From: Gnetum montanum
Lineage: Eukaryota > Streptophyta > Gnetopsida > Gnetales > Gnetaceae
Length of the DNA stretch: 45,306 nucleotides
NCBI GenBank assembly: GCA_015680685.1
Contig: MNCI01023888.1
Location: 1 to 45,306, forward strand
Reading direction: 5' to 3'
The translations under genes and the position numbers were made by a program. Every line of letters starts with the position of its first letter. Positions within the stretch are counted from its first letter, which is position 1. Below, one piece after another: positions 22,508 through 32,612 of this stretch. The notes beneath the pieces were generated by a model that did not search any database, was not told the DNA's origin, and saw only the letters and a list, made by a program, of their open reading frames with translations.

Positions 22508-22900
22508 TTATTCCGAGCCATTATCAAAGTCCCAGGATAAAACATGAGGAGAAAACGGTTCTCCTACTAGATAGAAGGCCCCTTCGTATCCTCCATTATT
22601 TTGAAATGAGACTATTCCTGGACCAAAGGTATGGATAGTGAAGATAATTGGGTTTATGCCACATTCTTGATAATGATGCTGGATATCTACAGGATTGTTG
22701 GTGTAGATATCTCGGAAGAAGGCTTCATCCCATGAGTTTTGCCAATCGATCCTTTTGTTGACATACGAAACTAGATAATAAATAGGTGTAGCTTCCATCT
22801 CTAAAAAGTGCCATCCCCTCATTTGAGCATTTCCATAGAAAAGATAGTATCCATGGTATTCATTTCACCTATTAAGAAATGATTGGGGATAAGGAGCTAG
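22508..22900 (-). pseudogene. Extra ORF at the 3' end of the pararetrovirus, function unknown
   Basis: The frame runs, with two stops near its start, from about 22900 to 22508 and is open for 104 codons from 22822. It is rich in aromatic residues (YYLFYGNAQMRGWHFLEME, then FFRDIYTNNPVDIQHHYQ) and ends acidic. It follows RNase H and precedes the promoter. I do not recognise the domain. Standard petuvirus-like polyproteins end with RNase H, so this may be a lineage-specific ORF or a C-terminal extension. It is better preserved than the region around it. Confidence 0.5.
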
Positions 22901-23049
22901 GTAACGAATAGGAGAATGCCTAAACTAAAAATGCTTCATTCAAAGAAACTAAAAATCCCCAAAGATTGAGGCCTATTGTATAAACATTATAAGGGCTTAG
23001 CTAGTAGTTTGGCCAGGTTAATATATTATAAGGCTAATTTAGATGACAT

Positions 23050-24760
23050 AATTCCAAATGGGTTTGGAGATGGATGTATGGTCGAGCTTCCCAATGAGAT
23101 GAGAGAACTATTTGAATAATATTGAAAATGGGAGAGTTACCATTATGGGCATCAATAAAATTTATGAAGGTCATAAAATTTCATTCATGAGCTTCAAACA
23201 CCTACATTTGTTCCAGTGTGGCCATGAAGTACTTCCTTAAACAACACACTCTAAGTCTTCTAGAGGATCTTAGCATCCATCCTTCATTTATTAAAAATTC
23301 TATATAGATAAACCATAAAATATATTAGTAATTACACATAGAGCTGGAACTCTATGGTCAAGAAATTAGCTAAGCTATTTTTTCTACTATTTATATATTT
23401 ATTGGAGAAATCAAAGTTAGCTAAATATAGAGCCTAACAAATTAACAGTGTGGGCTACCTTGTTGAGGGATTTAATGCTAAGGTACTTATTGAAATGCTT
23501 TTAACCCCTATAGATAATAAAATGGGTATTCTATAAAAATAATGTAAATTTTTTAATCCCTTTAATAATGGCTAATAGCTCCTTATGAGTGATGTGATAA
23601 ATTTTGTTGAGACTTATTGAATTTCTCAAAAGCATATCTGCAAATCCTTACCACATTATCTTTTTCTTCTTTCAGAGCAACTCCCTAGAATTCATTCAAG
23701 GAATATATCTCAATAATAAGTGTTCCATCTATAGGTAGCTAGAGTTTTAGAAGATTGGCATATTGTTGTTTTATTCATGAGATAGTTTGGGTATGGATTG
23801 GAAACCATGGGGAAGGATTCAAGCCTAACTATTCATTCAAGATCTTTCTATCTTGAGTGAGATGTTTATAGAAGCCTAAAACATAATTAACACATCCTAA
23901 GAATCTTTGAATTTTGATTTTTCCTTTGAGCTCATCAGGAAATTTCTTTATGGATTCCAAGATGTGATTTTATAAGGCTATGGTTTCTTGGGTTATGCGT
24001 AACTCTAAAAATTCAATGTTGTCTTTTGTGATTTGCATCTTAGTACGAGATAAGACTAACCCATTTTAATCTACAATTTTTTAGAATAGTTCTAAATGTT
24101 TGAGATGTTATTGAGGGGTTTTACTCATTACTAAAATAGCATCAATATAAACCATTATGAAAGGATATGATCCAAAGATCTCATTCATGCATCACTAGAA
24201 AATTGATGGTGTAGTTTTTATCCCAAATGGTAGAATAGTCCCTTCGTAAAGTCCTCCAAGGATGGTAAAGGTTGTTTCCCATCTATCCTAAGTATGGACC
24301 TTTATCTACTAAAAGCCAAACTTTAGATCAAACTTAAATTAAACATTAGTGTAAAAGCCTTTGAAAAAGATCACCCTTGTTGGGAATTGGGTGTTGGACT
24401 AGTTTAATTAAATCATTAAGAGGGTTGTAGTTGACTATGAGTCTCTTCTTCCCTCTTACCTATTCAGCTCTTTTATTTACATAGAATGCTGCACAAGAAA
24501 ACATACTAGTGCTTGGTTGTATTAGTTTTTTATCTAGTAGGTTTTGGATATCTTTATTTCATTCTTCTTTAAGAGATGAAGGCCTTCCTATGTGATGTTC
24601 CTTTGATCTTAACTTGATGTTGTCTTTTAGATTAATATTACATGAATGCTTCTTATTTTGAAAGATATTAGAATCTTCACTAGCCAATTCTAATAGTTGT
24701 TTTTGTATATGGTCAAACTAGTCTTATAGTTTTCCTACATTGTTTACTACCCATTGTGTC
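23050..24760 (-). pseudogene. Caulimovirid reverse transcriptase and RNase H
   Basis: RT blocks on the minus strand, right to left: AAFYVNKRAE, RGKKRLIVNYNPLNDLI (about 24490-24420), then YIDAILVMS at 24149-24123, where the catalytic YIDD has become YIDA. Blocks EFLELRITQE and RFLGCVNYVLGFY follow. RNase H-like sequence is at about 23750-23550, including LPIDGTLIIEI, with stops. The wording is pararetroviral, not gypsy-like. The enzyme is inactive because the second catalytic Asp is gone and the frame is stopped repeatedly. Confidence 0.85.
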
Positions 24761-25573
24761 TTTCCCATTTTAGGTTTTGTATATTTTTTAAACCTATTCT
24801 TGTAAGAGCTCTACCTATAGAATTTATTGTTTCCTAATAAAGTATAATTTCTTCTTATCATATAGGATTCTAAAAGGTAAGATGTTATTAACAAGGTTGA
24901 CAGGCATTGCTTGGGATTCCTCTTGGTATTGCTGCCTTTGGAATCTTTCTTCCATTTTTTCTAATTCAAAAATTTCATTAGTTTCCCATTGTATAAACTT
25001 TCTTAACTAAGATATATGTTGCATTCTTAGTGTTGATTCTGTTAACAATGGTGCTTTATCAGGAGGTGCTTCTTTTTCATCATCTAACCTAATTTGCTCT
25101 ATGGGTTCTGACTCTGACTATATTTCCAAATGTTGAGAGTCAAGGTATTTCAACCATTTTTCCTCAATGGAATATCTTTGTTCATCTAGCTCTGTGTGCT
25201 TATCTTTTATCCTTCTTTTTAATGACATAATCTTGTTTATTTCATCAATGAATTATTCATCTAATTCTTTTTCTAATTTATACAGTTGATGTTTTATGAT
25301 TTTATAGGTAGGATCTCTTTCTACCAAATCTACAAAGCTAGTGTCAAAGATATTATTATGCTCTCACCTAAGATACTACTGAATTGGAAAGTGCTAGGTT
25401 TTTGAGTATCTAGACACCAAAAGGGGTGTTGGTTGTTTCCTCCTCGATTCATGTGACAATAAATGATGTTAGAGTCATCACTATCTCCTCCTACCCTCTC
25501 CTCAAAAGAAGGTTCAAGATCACTAATAGCATTATTGAAGAATTCATTAGACTCGATATAGATATCTTTGAGT
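24761..25573 (-). pseudogene. Pararetroviral polyprotein between capsid and RT
   Basis: Mostly one frame with scattered stops. It includes an acidic piece at 25330-25590 (DLEPSFEERVGGDSDDSN) and a charged helical stretch at about 25310-25130 (INKIMSLKRRIKDKHTELDE). By position it should contain the protease, but no clear DTG/DSG motif was seen. The N at 25598 lies just upstream. Confidence 0.5.
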
Positions 25574-26165
25574 TCAAAATTTACCATGGGATCCCATNTA
25601 CTTTTCATTAAAAGGTGATGGTAGAGCTCCTAGTAAATGTTCTTTGGTGGCCCTATCTTGTTTCAACTTACCTCTATAGTACCAATCCTCCATTTGATTT
25701 AAGAATGGAGTAACATCTTGTATCCTATCTAACTTAGCTACAAAGTACATTTCTCTACATAGGTCTATATAATTACCCTTATTACCTAAAATTTCTTTAC
25801 TAATGGTGTTCACAAACAAAAGTGATGGTGCAAATAATAATTTCCTTTTAATATCACCATCAATTTGGTTCACCCATCTACACAAGTTTTCTACAAATTT
25901 GAACACACAATCCTGTATGACATGTTTAACTATCTTTTTATCAAGAATGACTTGTCTATCAATAAATCCTATACTCTTATCAATAATAGCTTTTCTTTCA
26001 AAAAATGTGCATTTGTCCATACTAAACTTTGGGTCTCATTCACTAATTTTTCTAGTTGAGATCTTGTGATGGTCTTCAGGTGCTTGCATATAAACTTCAG
26101 GGTTTTTAACTAAATATTCTTTCTTAAAATCTAACCATGTTTTACTATCATCTAAATCAACACCA
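25574..26165 (-). pseudogene. Caulimovirid capsid-like region
   Basis: Open for 148 codons from 26020, except for the ambiguous base at 25598. It contains FVENLCRWVNQIDGDIKRKL, then YIDLCREMYFVAKLD and FLNQMEDWYYRGKLK, similar in pattern to caulimovirid coat protein cores, where a conserved Tyr/Trp-rich segment ends the domain. I see no CCHC zinc finger after it. It lies between movement protein and RT, as expected. Confidence 0.55.
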
Positions 26166-26853
26166 CGGAAGATTCTACATTCATATTAATCCTTGTTTTT
26201 CCCTTTTGTTCCCTAGTATATCTAGGCCTATGGGTCTTTTGTTGAGATCCAAGAAAATTAGCATTAGTTCCATATTTTGGTATTTCATACATAGGATCAG
26301 AAGAAACACCTAAGGTGGTCTATTTAGGAAACCATTATTTTTGTAATTTTTTAAATTTTTAATTGAGTTTTTCTATTTTTTCATTTGTCTTTGCAAAGTT
26401 AGTTTGATTTACATAAGCTTAACTAATTAATGAACTTAATCTACTATTTGCCTAATTCTAGAACCTAATGGTATCTGGAGGAGCTTCTATGGAGAACTTT
26501 TGGAAAAGTTGATGCACTTGTTCTATCTTTGGTACAAACTTCTTTGTAGAGGTTTTTTCTCTAGTATTCATCCCTATCTTTAGGATAGAGTCACATTCAG
26601 CATAGTGGTACTAATGGTCATATTTGACTATAGTCGTATGTAGACATACTTCCAATTTCTCAAGTTCAAATCCAAGAGGATCTTAGATCTCAGATTCAGA
26701 AGTTTCTATTTCTATTTCAACTTTTTTTCCTTTTTCTTGCAACTTAAGGATGTCAAGGATTTCTAAAATTTTTGCTTTTGGAACTAGTTGTGGTTGTGGA
26801 GTTTATCCTAGAATTTTATTCACATCGTATGTAATATTTAATTCTTTGAAGAG
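26166..26853 (-). pseudogene. Polyprotein linker between movement protein and capsid
   Basis: A continuous but interrupted minus-strand frame. It includes an acidic/helical part near 26780-26690 (ILEILDILKLQEK) and a basic part near 26220-26180 (RPRYTREQKGK). No domain was recognised. It is kept separate because its boundaries with the neighbouring domains are only positional. Confidence 0.4.
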
Positions 26854-27527
26854 TCATCTCATCCTAGTTTTTGTCTTCTTCAATGGGTTCCAGTTTTGGC
26901 AAATAGAAAGATCTTCGGGTTGATAACATATCAAAAGGATTTTTATTTGTGGAATAATCTTGTTCCTATGGCTTGATTCTCCTTGTTTAAGAAAGGAGAA
27001 TGGATCCTTTTCTATAAACTTAGATGTCTTAAGCTTGACTTTGTAAAATTTTGTTCCTAAGTTATGATTAGATCTTTTTGGGAAAATGTGCTCATAAAAT
27101 TCATTTAGGGTACCATCTAATTGGCTGTAGTGTGTATGGATTAAGAAATCTTCAGTGTTCAGACCATATTCATATTCAATATTAGATTTTCCACATGATA
27201 CTAATTGTTCTCTGAAGGGCAATAGCATTTTAATACTAACACTCTCAAAAAGCTTGAAAACTAATCTAGTTCCTATTGTTGCATTCACACTTCCACACAT
27301 GCAATTATCATAAGACTATTAAATAAATTTCTATCTCTAAGGGAAAGAGTAAAATTTGGTAAGGTGACTACCAAAGCATAGTTGCTCATCATGGGATGAA
27401 ACAATGCGATGTCACCGTTTAGAGGAATGGACTTGGTCTTGATCTTGGAACGATGGGTTAATGACACGTTAATCATGCTTTGCACATAGGATTCATTGTG
27501 CCCTAGATCAGTTACCTCATGTCCCAA
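26854..27527 (-). pseudogene. Caulimovirid movement protein (30K superfamily)
   Basis: The upstream part (27527-27285) reads HRSKIKTKSIPLNGDIALFH and later FTLSLRDRNLFNSL; the downstream part (27300-26854) continues with VNATIGTRLVFKLFES and YEYGLNTED. HR.K.K...VPL and the 'LSLxDxNxxxSL' block are typical of caulimovirid movement proteins, which widen plasmodesmata for spread between cells. One frameshift lies at about 27285-27300. The protein cannot be made from this copy. Confidence 0.7.
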
Positions 27528-27620
27528 TCTCTACGATCCCTTTCTATAGTCCGTCTCATCTCACTGTTCGTGTAATTGTAGCTCGTGTCCCATATAGCAT
27601 AGAATTTTCACCTCATTCTG

Positions 27621-27989
27621 GTGATATTTACATGTGTGTGTTTTGTGGAGTTAGTGAAAATTACATTTAACCCTTCTAGTGCCTACAGACATTTTAAGGT
27701 GTGGTTACGCAAGGGCATTATAGGTTGGAACCTACTTTGGGGAGGACCCACTTGCGTGACTTTTGTAATTTGTATTTGTTACATACCACCACATCATCTT
27801 ATACCCTTCGAGTACTTCATTGCCAAATTTATTCTTTTCTTTGTCATCATTTTATCAAACGTTCCTCAAAACCAGGTTTGACATTAAACTTTTAGGGCAA
27901 CTTCCTTAAAAAATTTCTAACTTTAAAATCACACTAAGTAAAGCATTTAACATTTATTAAGGCAATGAGTAAGGTATGAAATCATTGAA
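27621..27989. other. Spacer between pararetrovirus and LTR-element remnant
   Basis: An 86-codon open stretch on the plus strand (27621-27881) has no family signal. It could be 5' flank of the pararetrovirus or intron/UTR sequence of the element on the right. Nothing more can be supported. Confidence 0.35.
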
Positions 27990-28035
27990 CTTTTTTCAAT
28001 AACCTTACTAACAATTGATCTTTGTGTGCTTATAG
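27990..28035 (+). promoter_or_regulatory. Probable 3' splice site upstream of a retroelement ORF
   Basis: TTACTAAC (a good branch-point match) is followed by a T-rich tract and TTATAG, which ends exactly at the ATG of 28036. The ATG of the similar ORF at 964 is also preceded directly by TTATAG. Additional ORFs of Tat/Athila-type elements are thought to be expressed from spliced RNA, which would fit. Confidence 0.5.
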
Positions 28036-28299
28036 ATGGCCCCTAAAAGAAGACAACAAGGAGGACCTTCTCAAGGTGTACTGAATGACCTAGGGGAGGC
28101 AGAGGCCAAGTACCTCATGCAGAACATGCAGAGCAAAAGGCAATTATTTAGCATCCACCATGAAACTCTTGTTACTGCATACTCTATCCAAGAAAAGGGA
28201 GGAGAGGTCAAGGCCCGAGCCTATGAAGAGGAACGATGGCTATTTGCGGCATGGCATGTCAAGGCCAATCAAGTGTTCCCGCAGCTGCCATGTCCATGA
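28036..28299 (+). pseudogene. N-terminal remnant of an additional retroelement ORF
   Basis: The 87-codon frame begins MAPKRRQQGGPSQGV and continues with charged, helical text (EVKARAYEEERWLFAAWHVK). Its basic start resembles the MPLKR... start of the transposon ORF at 964, and both follow a TTATAG acceptor. After 28299 the frame is lost, and 28300-28620 looks like 3' untranslated internal DNA before the polypurine tract. Function unknown; probably the extra ORF of the element whose 3' LTR starts at 28639. Confidence 0.5.
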
Positions 28300-28620
28300 A
28301 AAGTGCCGACTCCATCAAACATTGGAACATCAGCATGGATGGCTCATAATCCTCAAATAGAAGAGAAGAAACATCAAGTGCTTAGTCAATGGTATCAATC
28401 TTAGAAGCCTGATGCACAGGACAAAGGAAAGGCACCCATGGAGGAGCCACCACTACTGGGAACCACATGAGTTCTAATCAATTTTGTCATGTTATGTCTA
28501 TGTCCCAATTTTGTCATATCCACTACGGCATGAATAAATTTCTAGTTAATCAATAATCCCATACCTATCCACTATGTAATCAATGGATCTTGTTCTCTCT
28601 GTAACTCGAGGACAAGTTTT
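28300..28620 (+). other. 3' internal region of the truncated LTR element
   Basis: No frame of note. It contains two TTTTGTCAT phrases (28482-28520 area). It connects the ORF remnant with the polypurine tract and LTR, so it is best read as internal untranslated element DNA. Confidence 0.45.
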
Positions 28621-28638
28621 CATTCAGTTGTGGGGGTA
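28621..28638 (+). other. Polypurine tract before the 3' LTR
   Basis: CATTCAGTTGTGGGGGTA stands directly before TGATGAG. The mirrored junction of the 32.6 kb element reads ATTCAGTCATAGGGGTA on its coding strand, so both share ATTCAGT...GGGGTA next to the LTR. Confidence 0.7.
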
Positions 28639-29496
28639 TGATGAGTCATGAATTTGTTGGTTGTGATATCACTACCGTGATATCACAACTGTGATATCCT
28701 AGTGGCAGTGATATCACAGCTGCAATATCGCATGGGCAGTGATATCGCAGTCTGCCGCAATGTCTATAAATAAGAAGCAGCTCTCCCTTTTTTGGCATAG
28801 ATAGGTTAGATTGTAGCGAAGATCTGGCAGTTTGATACCTCCAAAGATAGATTATTTTTCCAATGTCTGCACGCAGTGTTGTGATTGTAATTGTACGACA
28901 TTCTTTATTCGAGTGTGATGTACTTGGACACGCACATGACCGAAAATAAAGATCGAGATTACTTCATCATTGCAGCATTTACTTTGTTTATTTTATTTAA
29001 TTAATTTTTATTTAATGCTTTCTTAGTTAATCTCTCTCACCCTTCAACTCCTAGAACACGGAATGAGTACAAATTGATTACGAGCATTTAAGTGTGACTA
29101 CTTGGTAACCCAGTGATGTACCTAGGATCTATGCTTGGTAATCCCAGTGGTAGTCGTGCACAAAGTCCAAGACGTGTATGGATAATCAAGGAACGATGCT
29201 CATCGCACTTAGGCTAGATTAGATTTTCTTCCCTTTCCCTCCTAGCTTAGCTTAGTTAATATTATTTTACACTGCCTTCAAGAGTAGCATTAGATTAGGA
29301 ACACATCATACACCTCACTCTAGACTAAACCATACATGACAAAGCTAATACTAGTCCAAGTGGGAAGACAGGGAATTGCGACCTAAGGTTAACTATCTAG
29401 GTGCCACAACTAGCCCATCTGCGGAGTTCGACCGGATTGCACATGAAAACGCTCATATTCATATGGTTGAGTGTAGGGGTACCTCGCCACTCATCA
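28639..29496 (+). repeat. 3' LTR of a truncated Tat/Athila-like element
   Basis: It starts TGATGAGTCATG and ends GCCACTCATCA. U3 has an array of GATATC palindromes (28663-28750), then TATAAATAAG (28765-28774). Downstream are TTGGTAACCCAGT and TTGGTAATCCCAGT, and near the 3' end ATATGGTTGAGTGTAGGGGT. The polypurine tract on its left shows that it is a 3' LTR; the rest of the element to the left is missing, replaced by a spacer and the pararetrovirus. The possible target-site copy TTAAG to its right also occurs at 27957, which may be chance. Confidence 0.85.
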
Positions 29497-29559
29497 TTAA
29501 GGTACTGTGAAAGTGGTCCAAACCATCACCTTTCATAATACCAATAGTAATTTAACATT

Positions 29560-30310
29560 ATAACTCCATGGTACTCTATCTTAATATGCTTAGTCTTATT
29601 GTGGAAATAGGATTCTTAAATACGTGCATTATACTTTGGTTATTATAAGTAATTTTTATAATTTTCTTATTAATCTTGACTTCAATTTCCAGCATTTTAA
29701 GCTATGTTATTTCATGACTTGTTAAGTTTATAACAACATACTCTACTTTAATAATAGGTTAAGCTATGCAAGGCTATAGTTGGTTGTTTCATGAGATAAC
29801 ACCACCAAAGGGATTTAAAAATACACATCTCCACCTCAATTAATATCTACATAGAAAAGTAGAAATTAATAATCACTTTGATAAAAAAAATAAAGTTCAC
29901 AATACCATAGAGATATTGAAAAACTTATTTTATAGTAATCCAATATTATTTCCTTGGATTACAACCTATGTAGTTTTTCAACAATGTATGCAATATCAAG
30001 TTTAGTATCAACCATTGCACACATCAAATTATTGACAACACTAGCATACGAGATTGTTTAGCATATCCTTTGGGTATTATTCAACTTAAAGCTTCATTTC
30101 AGTTTTACAAGTGTAATTATTAGCTTGTAATCGATCTTGCAATCTTGCATATCAAATTTTCCCAACATATGCAGATTGTTTAAGCCACTCATAAAATTTC
30201 TTATGTCTAATATTTCATTGTAAGTTAAGAAAAGAAATGAGTATTTAAATCCTCAATTCATGCATGTTACTTCCTACTATTAACATGCCATTAACATATA
30301 GTAGTAAATT
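29560..30310 (-). pseudogene. Ty1/copia RT end and RNase H remnant
   Basis: On the minus strand the block at about 30300-30250 reads LLLYVNGMLIVGSNMHEL, the copia RT box where YVDDM has become YVNGM. Next comes SVVNNLMCAMVDTKLDIAYI (the copia 'GSLMYA...RPDIAYA' block, about 30030-29960), then a decayed 'GG.IS' and Q-L-stop-PCIA (about 29810-29770), and NNQSIMHVFKNPIS (about 29640-29600). The frame shifts after that. This order is diagnostic for Ty1/copia. Stops are numerous. Confidence 0.8.
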
Positions 30311-30989
30311 AAAATGTTTTCCAATTTGTACTCTTGATATACATACACAAGTCCTCCAAGTTTTGTGTTAAGACTCTTAATATGCATACTTAGGTCTTCT
30401 AGGCTTTTTGTCAAGAGTTGACACAAGGATCATCACCTAGAGGCTTAATGTTCATCCAATCAATGCAAGGTTCTAGAAGGGTTGGTGGATCAACAAAATT
30501 CTAACCTTTTTTCAAGTGGTTATGCCTAAGCTTATACCAAAGTTTTATGACTTGAAAAACAAGCATCTTACCATTACTAATAAATATTTTTTAGTGCGAT
30601 CAATAAAAGATGCTACATATAAATCTTTCTATTAAAGATGAAAGATTACATTATCGTATATAATATTTTTAGGCATTTTAGAAACATTATACAACATGGA
30701 TTGTAAAAGATTAGAGAAAATTTAGTTAATTTTGAACTTTCTAATGAGAGCCTTCTAATTTAATTGCATAACAAATGCATGTTTGCATTCAAAAATTACT
30801 TGCTAAAGATTCTTCAAATTTTTTAATTTTCCTTTTGAAATTAACAAACAATAAAAAAACTACCATTACTATAATATCACTTTGATACCAAATGTAATGC
30901 CTCAGATCATACATGTATTATAAAATATACTAAAAAGAAATGAACAAAAGAATACATATAAATAACTTAAGCAAAAATAAAAATAATCT
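30307..30989. repeat. Left arm of a 684-bp near-perfect inverted repeat
   Basis: 683 bp whose reverse complement recurs at 31047-31730 with only a few mismatches. The arm carries copia-derived DNA, including an LTR/primer-site junction near 30880-30900 (on the minus strand GGCATTACA followed by TTTGGTATCAAAG, an initiator-Met-type site). Confidence 0.92.
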
Positions 30990-31045
30990 CTAACAATAAA
31001 CTAAATGTTGGACTACTAGTAACATTACTATAAAATGGTAATTCA
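30894..31045 (-). repeat. Copia LTR end adjoining a primer site
   Basis: On the minus strand the sequence ends ...CTGAGGCATTACA and is followed by TTTGGTATCAAAGTG, matching an LTR end plus initiator-Met primer site. Only part of the LTR is present before the N at 31046. RT follows within about 600 bp, so gag, protease and integrase are deleted. Confidence 0.5.
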
Positions 31046-31046
31046 N

Positions 31047-31730
31047 AGATTATTTTTATTTTTGCTTAAGTTATTTATATGTATTCTTTTGTTCATTTCT
31101 TTTTAGTATATTTTATAATACATGTATGATCTGAGGCATTACATTTGGTATCAAAGTGATATTATAGTAATGGTAGTTTTTTTTATTGTTTGTTAATTTC
31201 AAAAGGAAAATTAAAAAATTTGAAGAATCTTTAGCAAGTAATTTTTGAATGCAAACATGCATTTGTTATGCAATTAAATTAGAAGGCTCTCATTAGAAAG
31301 TTCAAAATTAACTAAATTTTCTCTAATCTTTTACAATCCATGTTGTATAATGTTTCTAAGATGCCTAAAAATATTATATACCATAATGTAATCTTTCATC
31401 TTTAATAGAAAGATTTATATGTAGCATCTTTTATTGATCGCACTAAAAAATATTTATTAGTGATGGTAAGATGCTTGTTTTTCAAGTCATAAAACTTTGG
31501 TATAAGCTTAGGCATAACCAGTTGAAAAAAGGTTAGACTTTTGTTGATCCACCAACCCTTCTAGAACCTTGCATTGATTGGATGAACATTAAGCCTCTAG
31601 GTGATTATCCTTGTGTCAACTCTTGACAAAAAGCCTAGAAGACCTAAGTATGCATATTAAGAGTCTTGACACAAAACTTGGAGGACTTGTGTATGTATAT
31701 CAAGAGTACAAATTGGAAAACATTTTAATT
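31047..31730. repeat. Right arm of the inverted repeat, bounded by single Ns
   Basis: The reverse complement of 30307-30989, bounded exactly by N at 31046 and N at 31731. Single differences occur (for example in the block around 31360-31390), so the arms are not simply identical text. The exact bounding by Ns suggests a contig joined in the wrong place or orientation, possibly a second allele. Confidence 0.9.
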
Positions 31731-31731
31731 N

Positions 31732-32612
31732 CTTAAGTTCTTGAGCATTAGTTATAAGTCATTAAACCTTAGGGGTATTAGTTGAAGAGAAAACATTTGA
31801 AATAGATTTATGAAAATAGAAGGAAATAAAACTATAATAAAAAAGGTAAGTTTATGTTATGCGAAGAAAAGTAAGGCAATTATGTAAAATGAAACATATA
31901 TGTTACAAATGTATGTGTGTGTGCGGGTGCGCAATGCATATATAGAAGACTAAAAAAGATATAAGAAAAAATAATTTGAAGATAATTTGAAGAAATTACA
32001 AATAAAAAATACATTATCTTGGAAAATAGTAAAAAATAAATCATGTAGCCAACACCATTTTGTTGAGATAAGACTAGGATGATGATGATAAAATATGCGT
32101 ATATAACATTTATTGGGATGGGGTATTTGACCCCCAAAAGAATAAATAATAATATTTTTTAAAAATTAGAATATTGATTTCTTTTTGTTCTAAAGGCTCA
32201 AGAATGGGAAGTTTTTAGCTTTTTTTGCTATTTTTTATTATTTATTTTTTTACCATGTTATTTTCATAAGCTCATTTTTTTCTACCTCTACAACTAATGC
32301 CCTACACTTCACATGTGCCTAACAAACACACTAGAACTCCAAATCAAAATCTATTTGAACCTACAAAATCTTTATCAAACGCTCTACACCTTCACATGCC
32401 AAAATTACACTCAAGAATCACATAAGATAGTGCTATAGTTCAAATGCATAAATACTAAAATCACACATAAAACATAAAGACATATCAAATAGGTGTTCTT
32501 GTACCCCAATTCAACATCCCAGTTAGCAACATCACCTATCTAACACATCCCATAGGGCTAGTGTACACAATCATGTTAGTTAAGCATGTGACGACTTCAT
32601 AATCATAACAAA
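31732..32612. other. Unassigned AT-rich spacer left of the large LTR element
   Basis: No gene or family motif was found. A short GT-rich run lies at 31908-31930. The stretch ends where the LTR at 32613 begins. Confidence 0.4.

Larger units (their letters stand above)
22200..27620 (-). mobile_element. Endogenous pararetrovirus (Caulimoviridae), decayed, nearly genome-length
   Basis: Minus-strand remnants in caulimovirid order: movement protein (27527-26854), capsid (about 26165-25574), RT-RNase H (about 24760-23050), an extra C-terminal ORF (22900-22508), then a TATA promoter (22328-22340). The arrangement as one polyprotein with the movement protein first resembles petuvirus-like viruses. 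Stops and at least one frameshift break it, and no integrase or LTR is present, as expected for this family. The span of about 5.4 kb is shorter than a complete genome of that type; the leader with primer site and an obvious protease motif were not found. One N lies at 25598. It is a fossil, not an infectious unit. Confidence 0.8.

Noticed and set aside
27621-27881. 86-codon plus-strand frame as a gene
   Set aside because: No start context, domain or neighbour supports it; it lies between two mobile elements.
30307-31730. Fold-back transposon or hairpin-RNA (MIR-like) locus
   Set aside because: The inverted copy is bounded exactly by N characters and consists of copia DNA; an assembly join explains it better.
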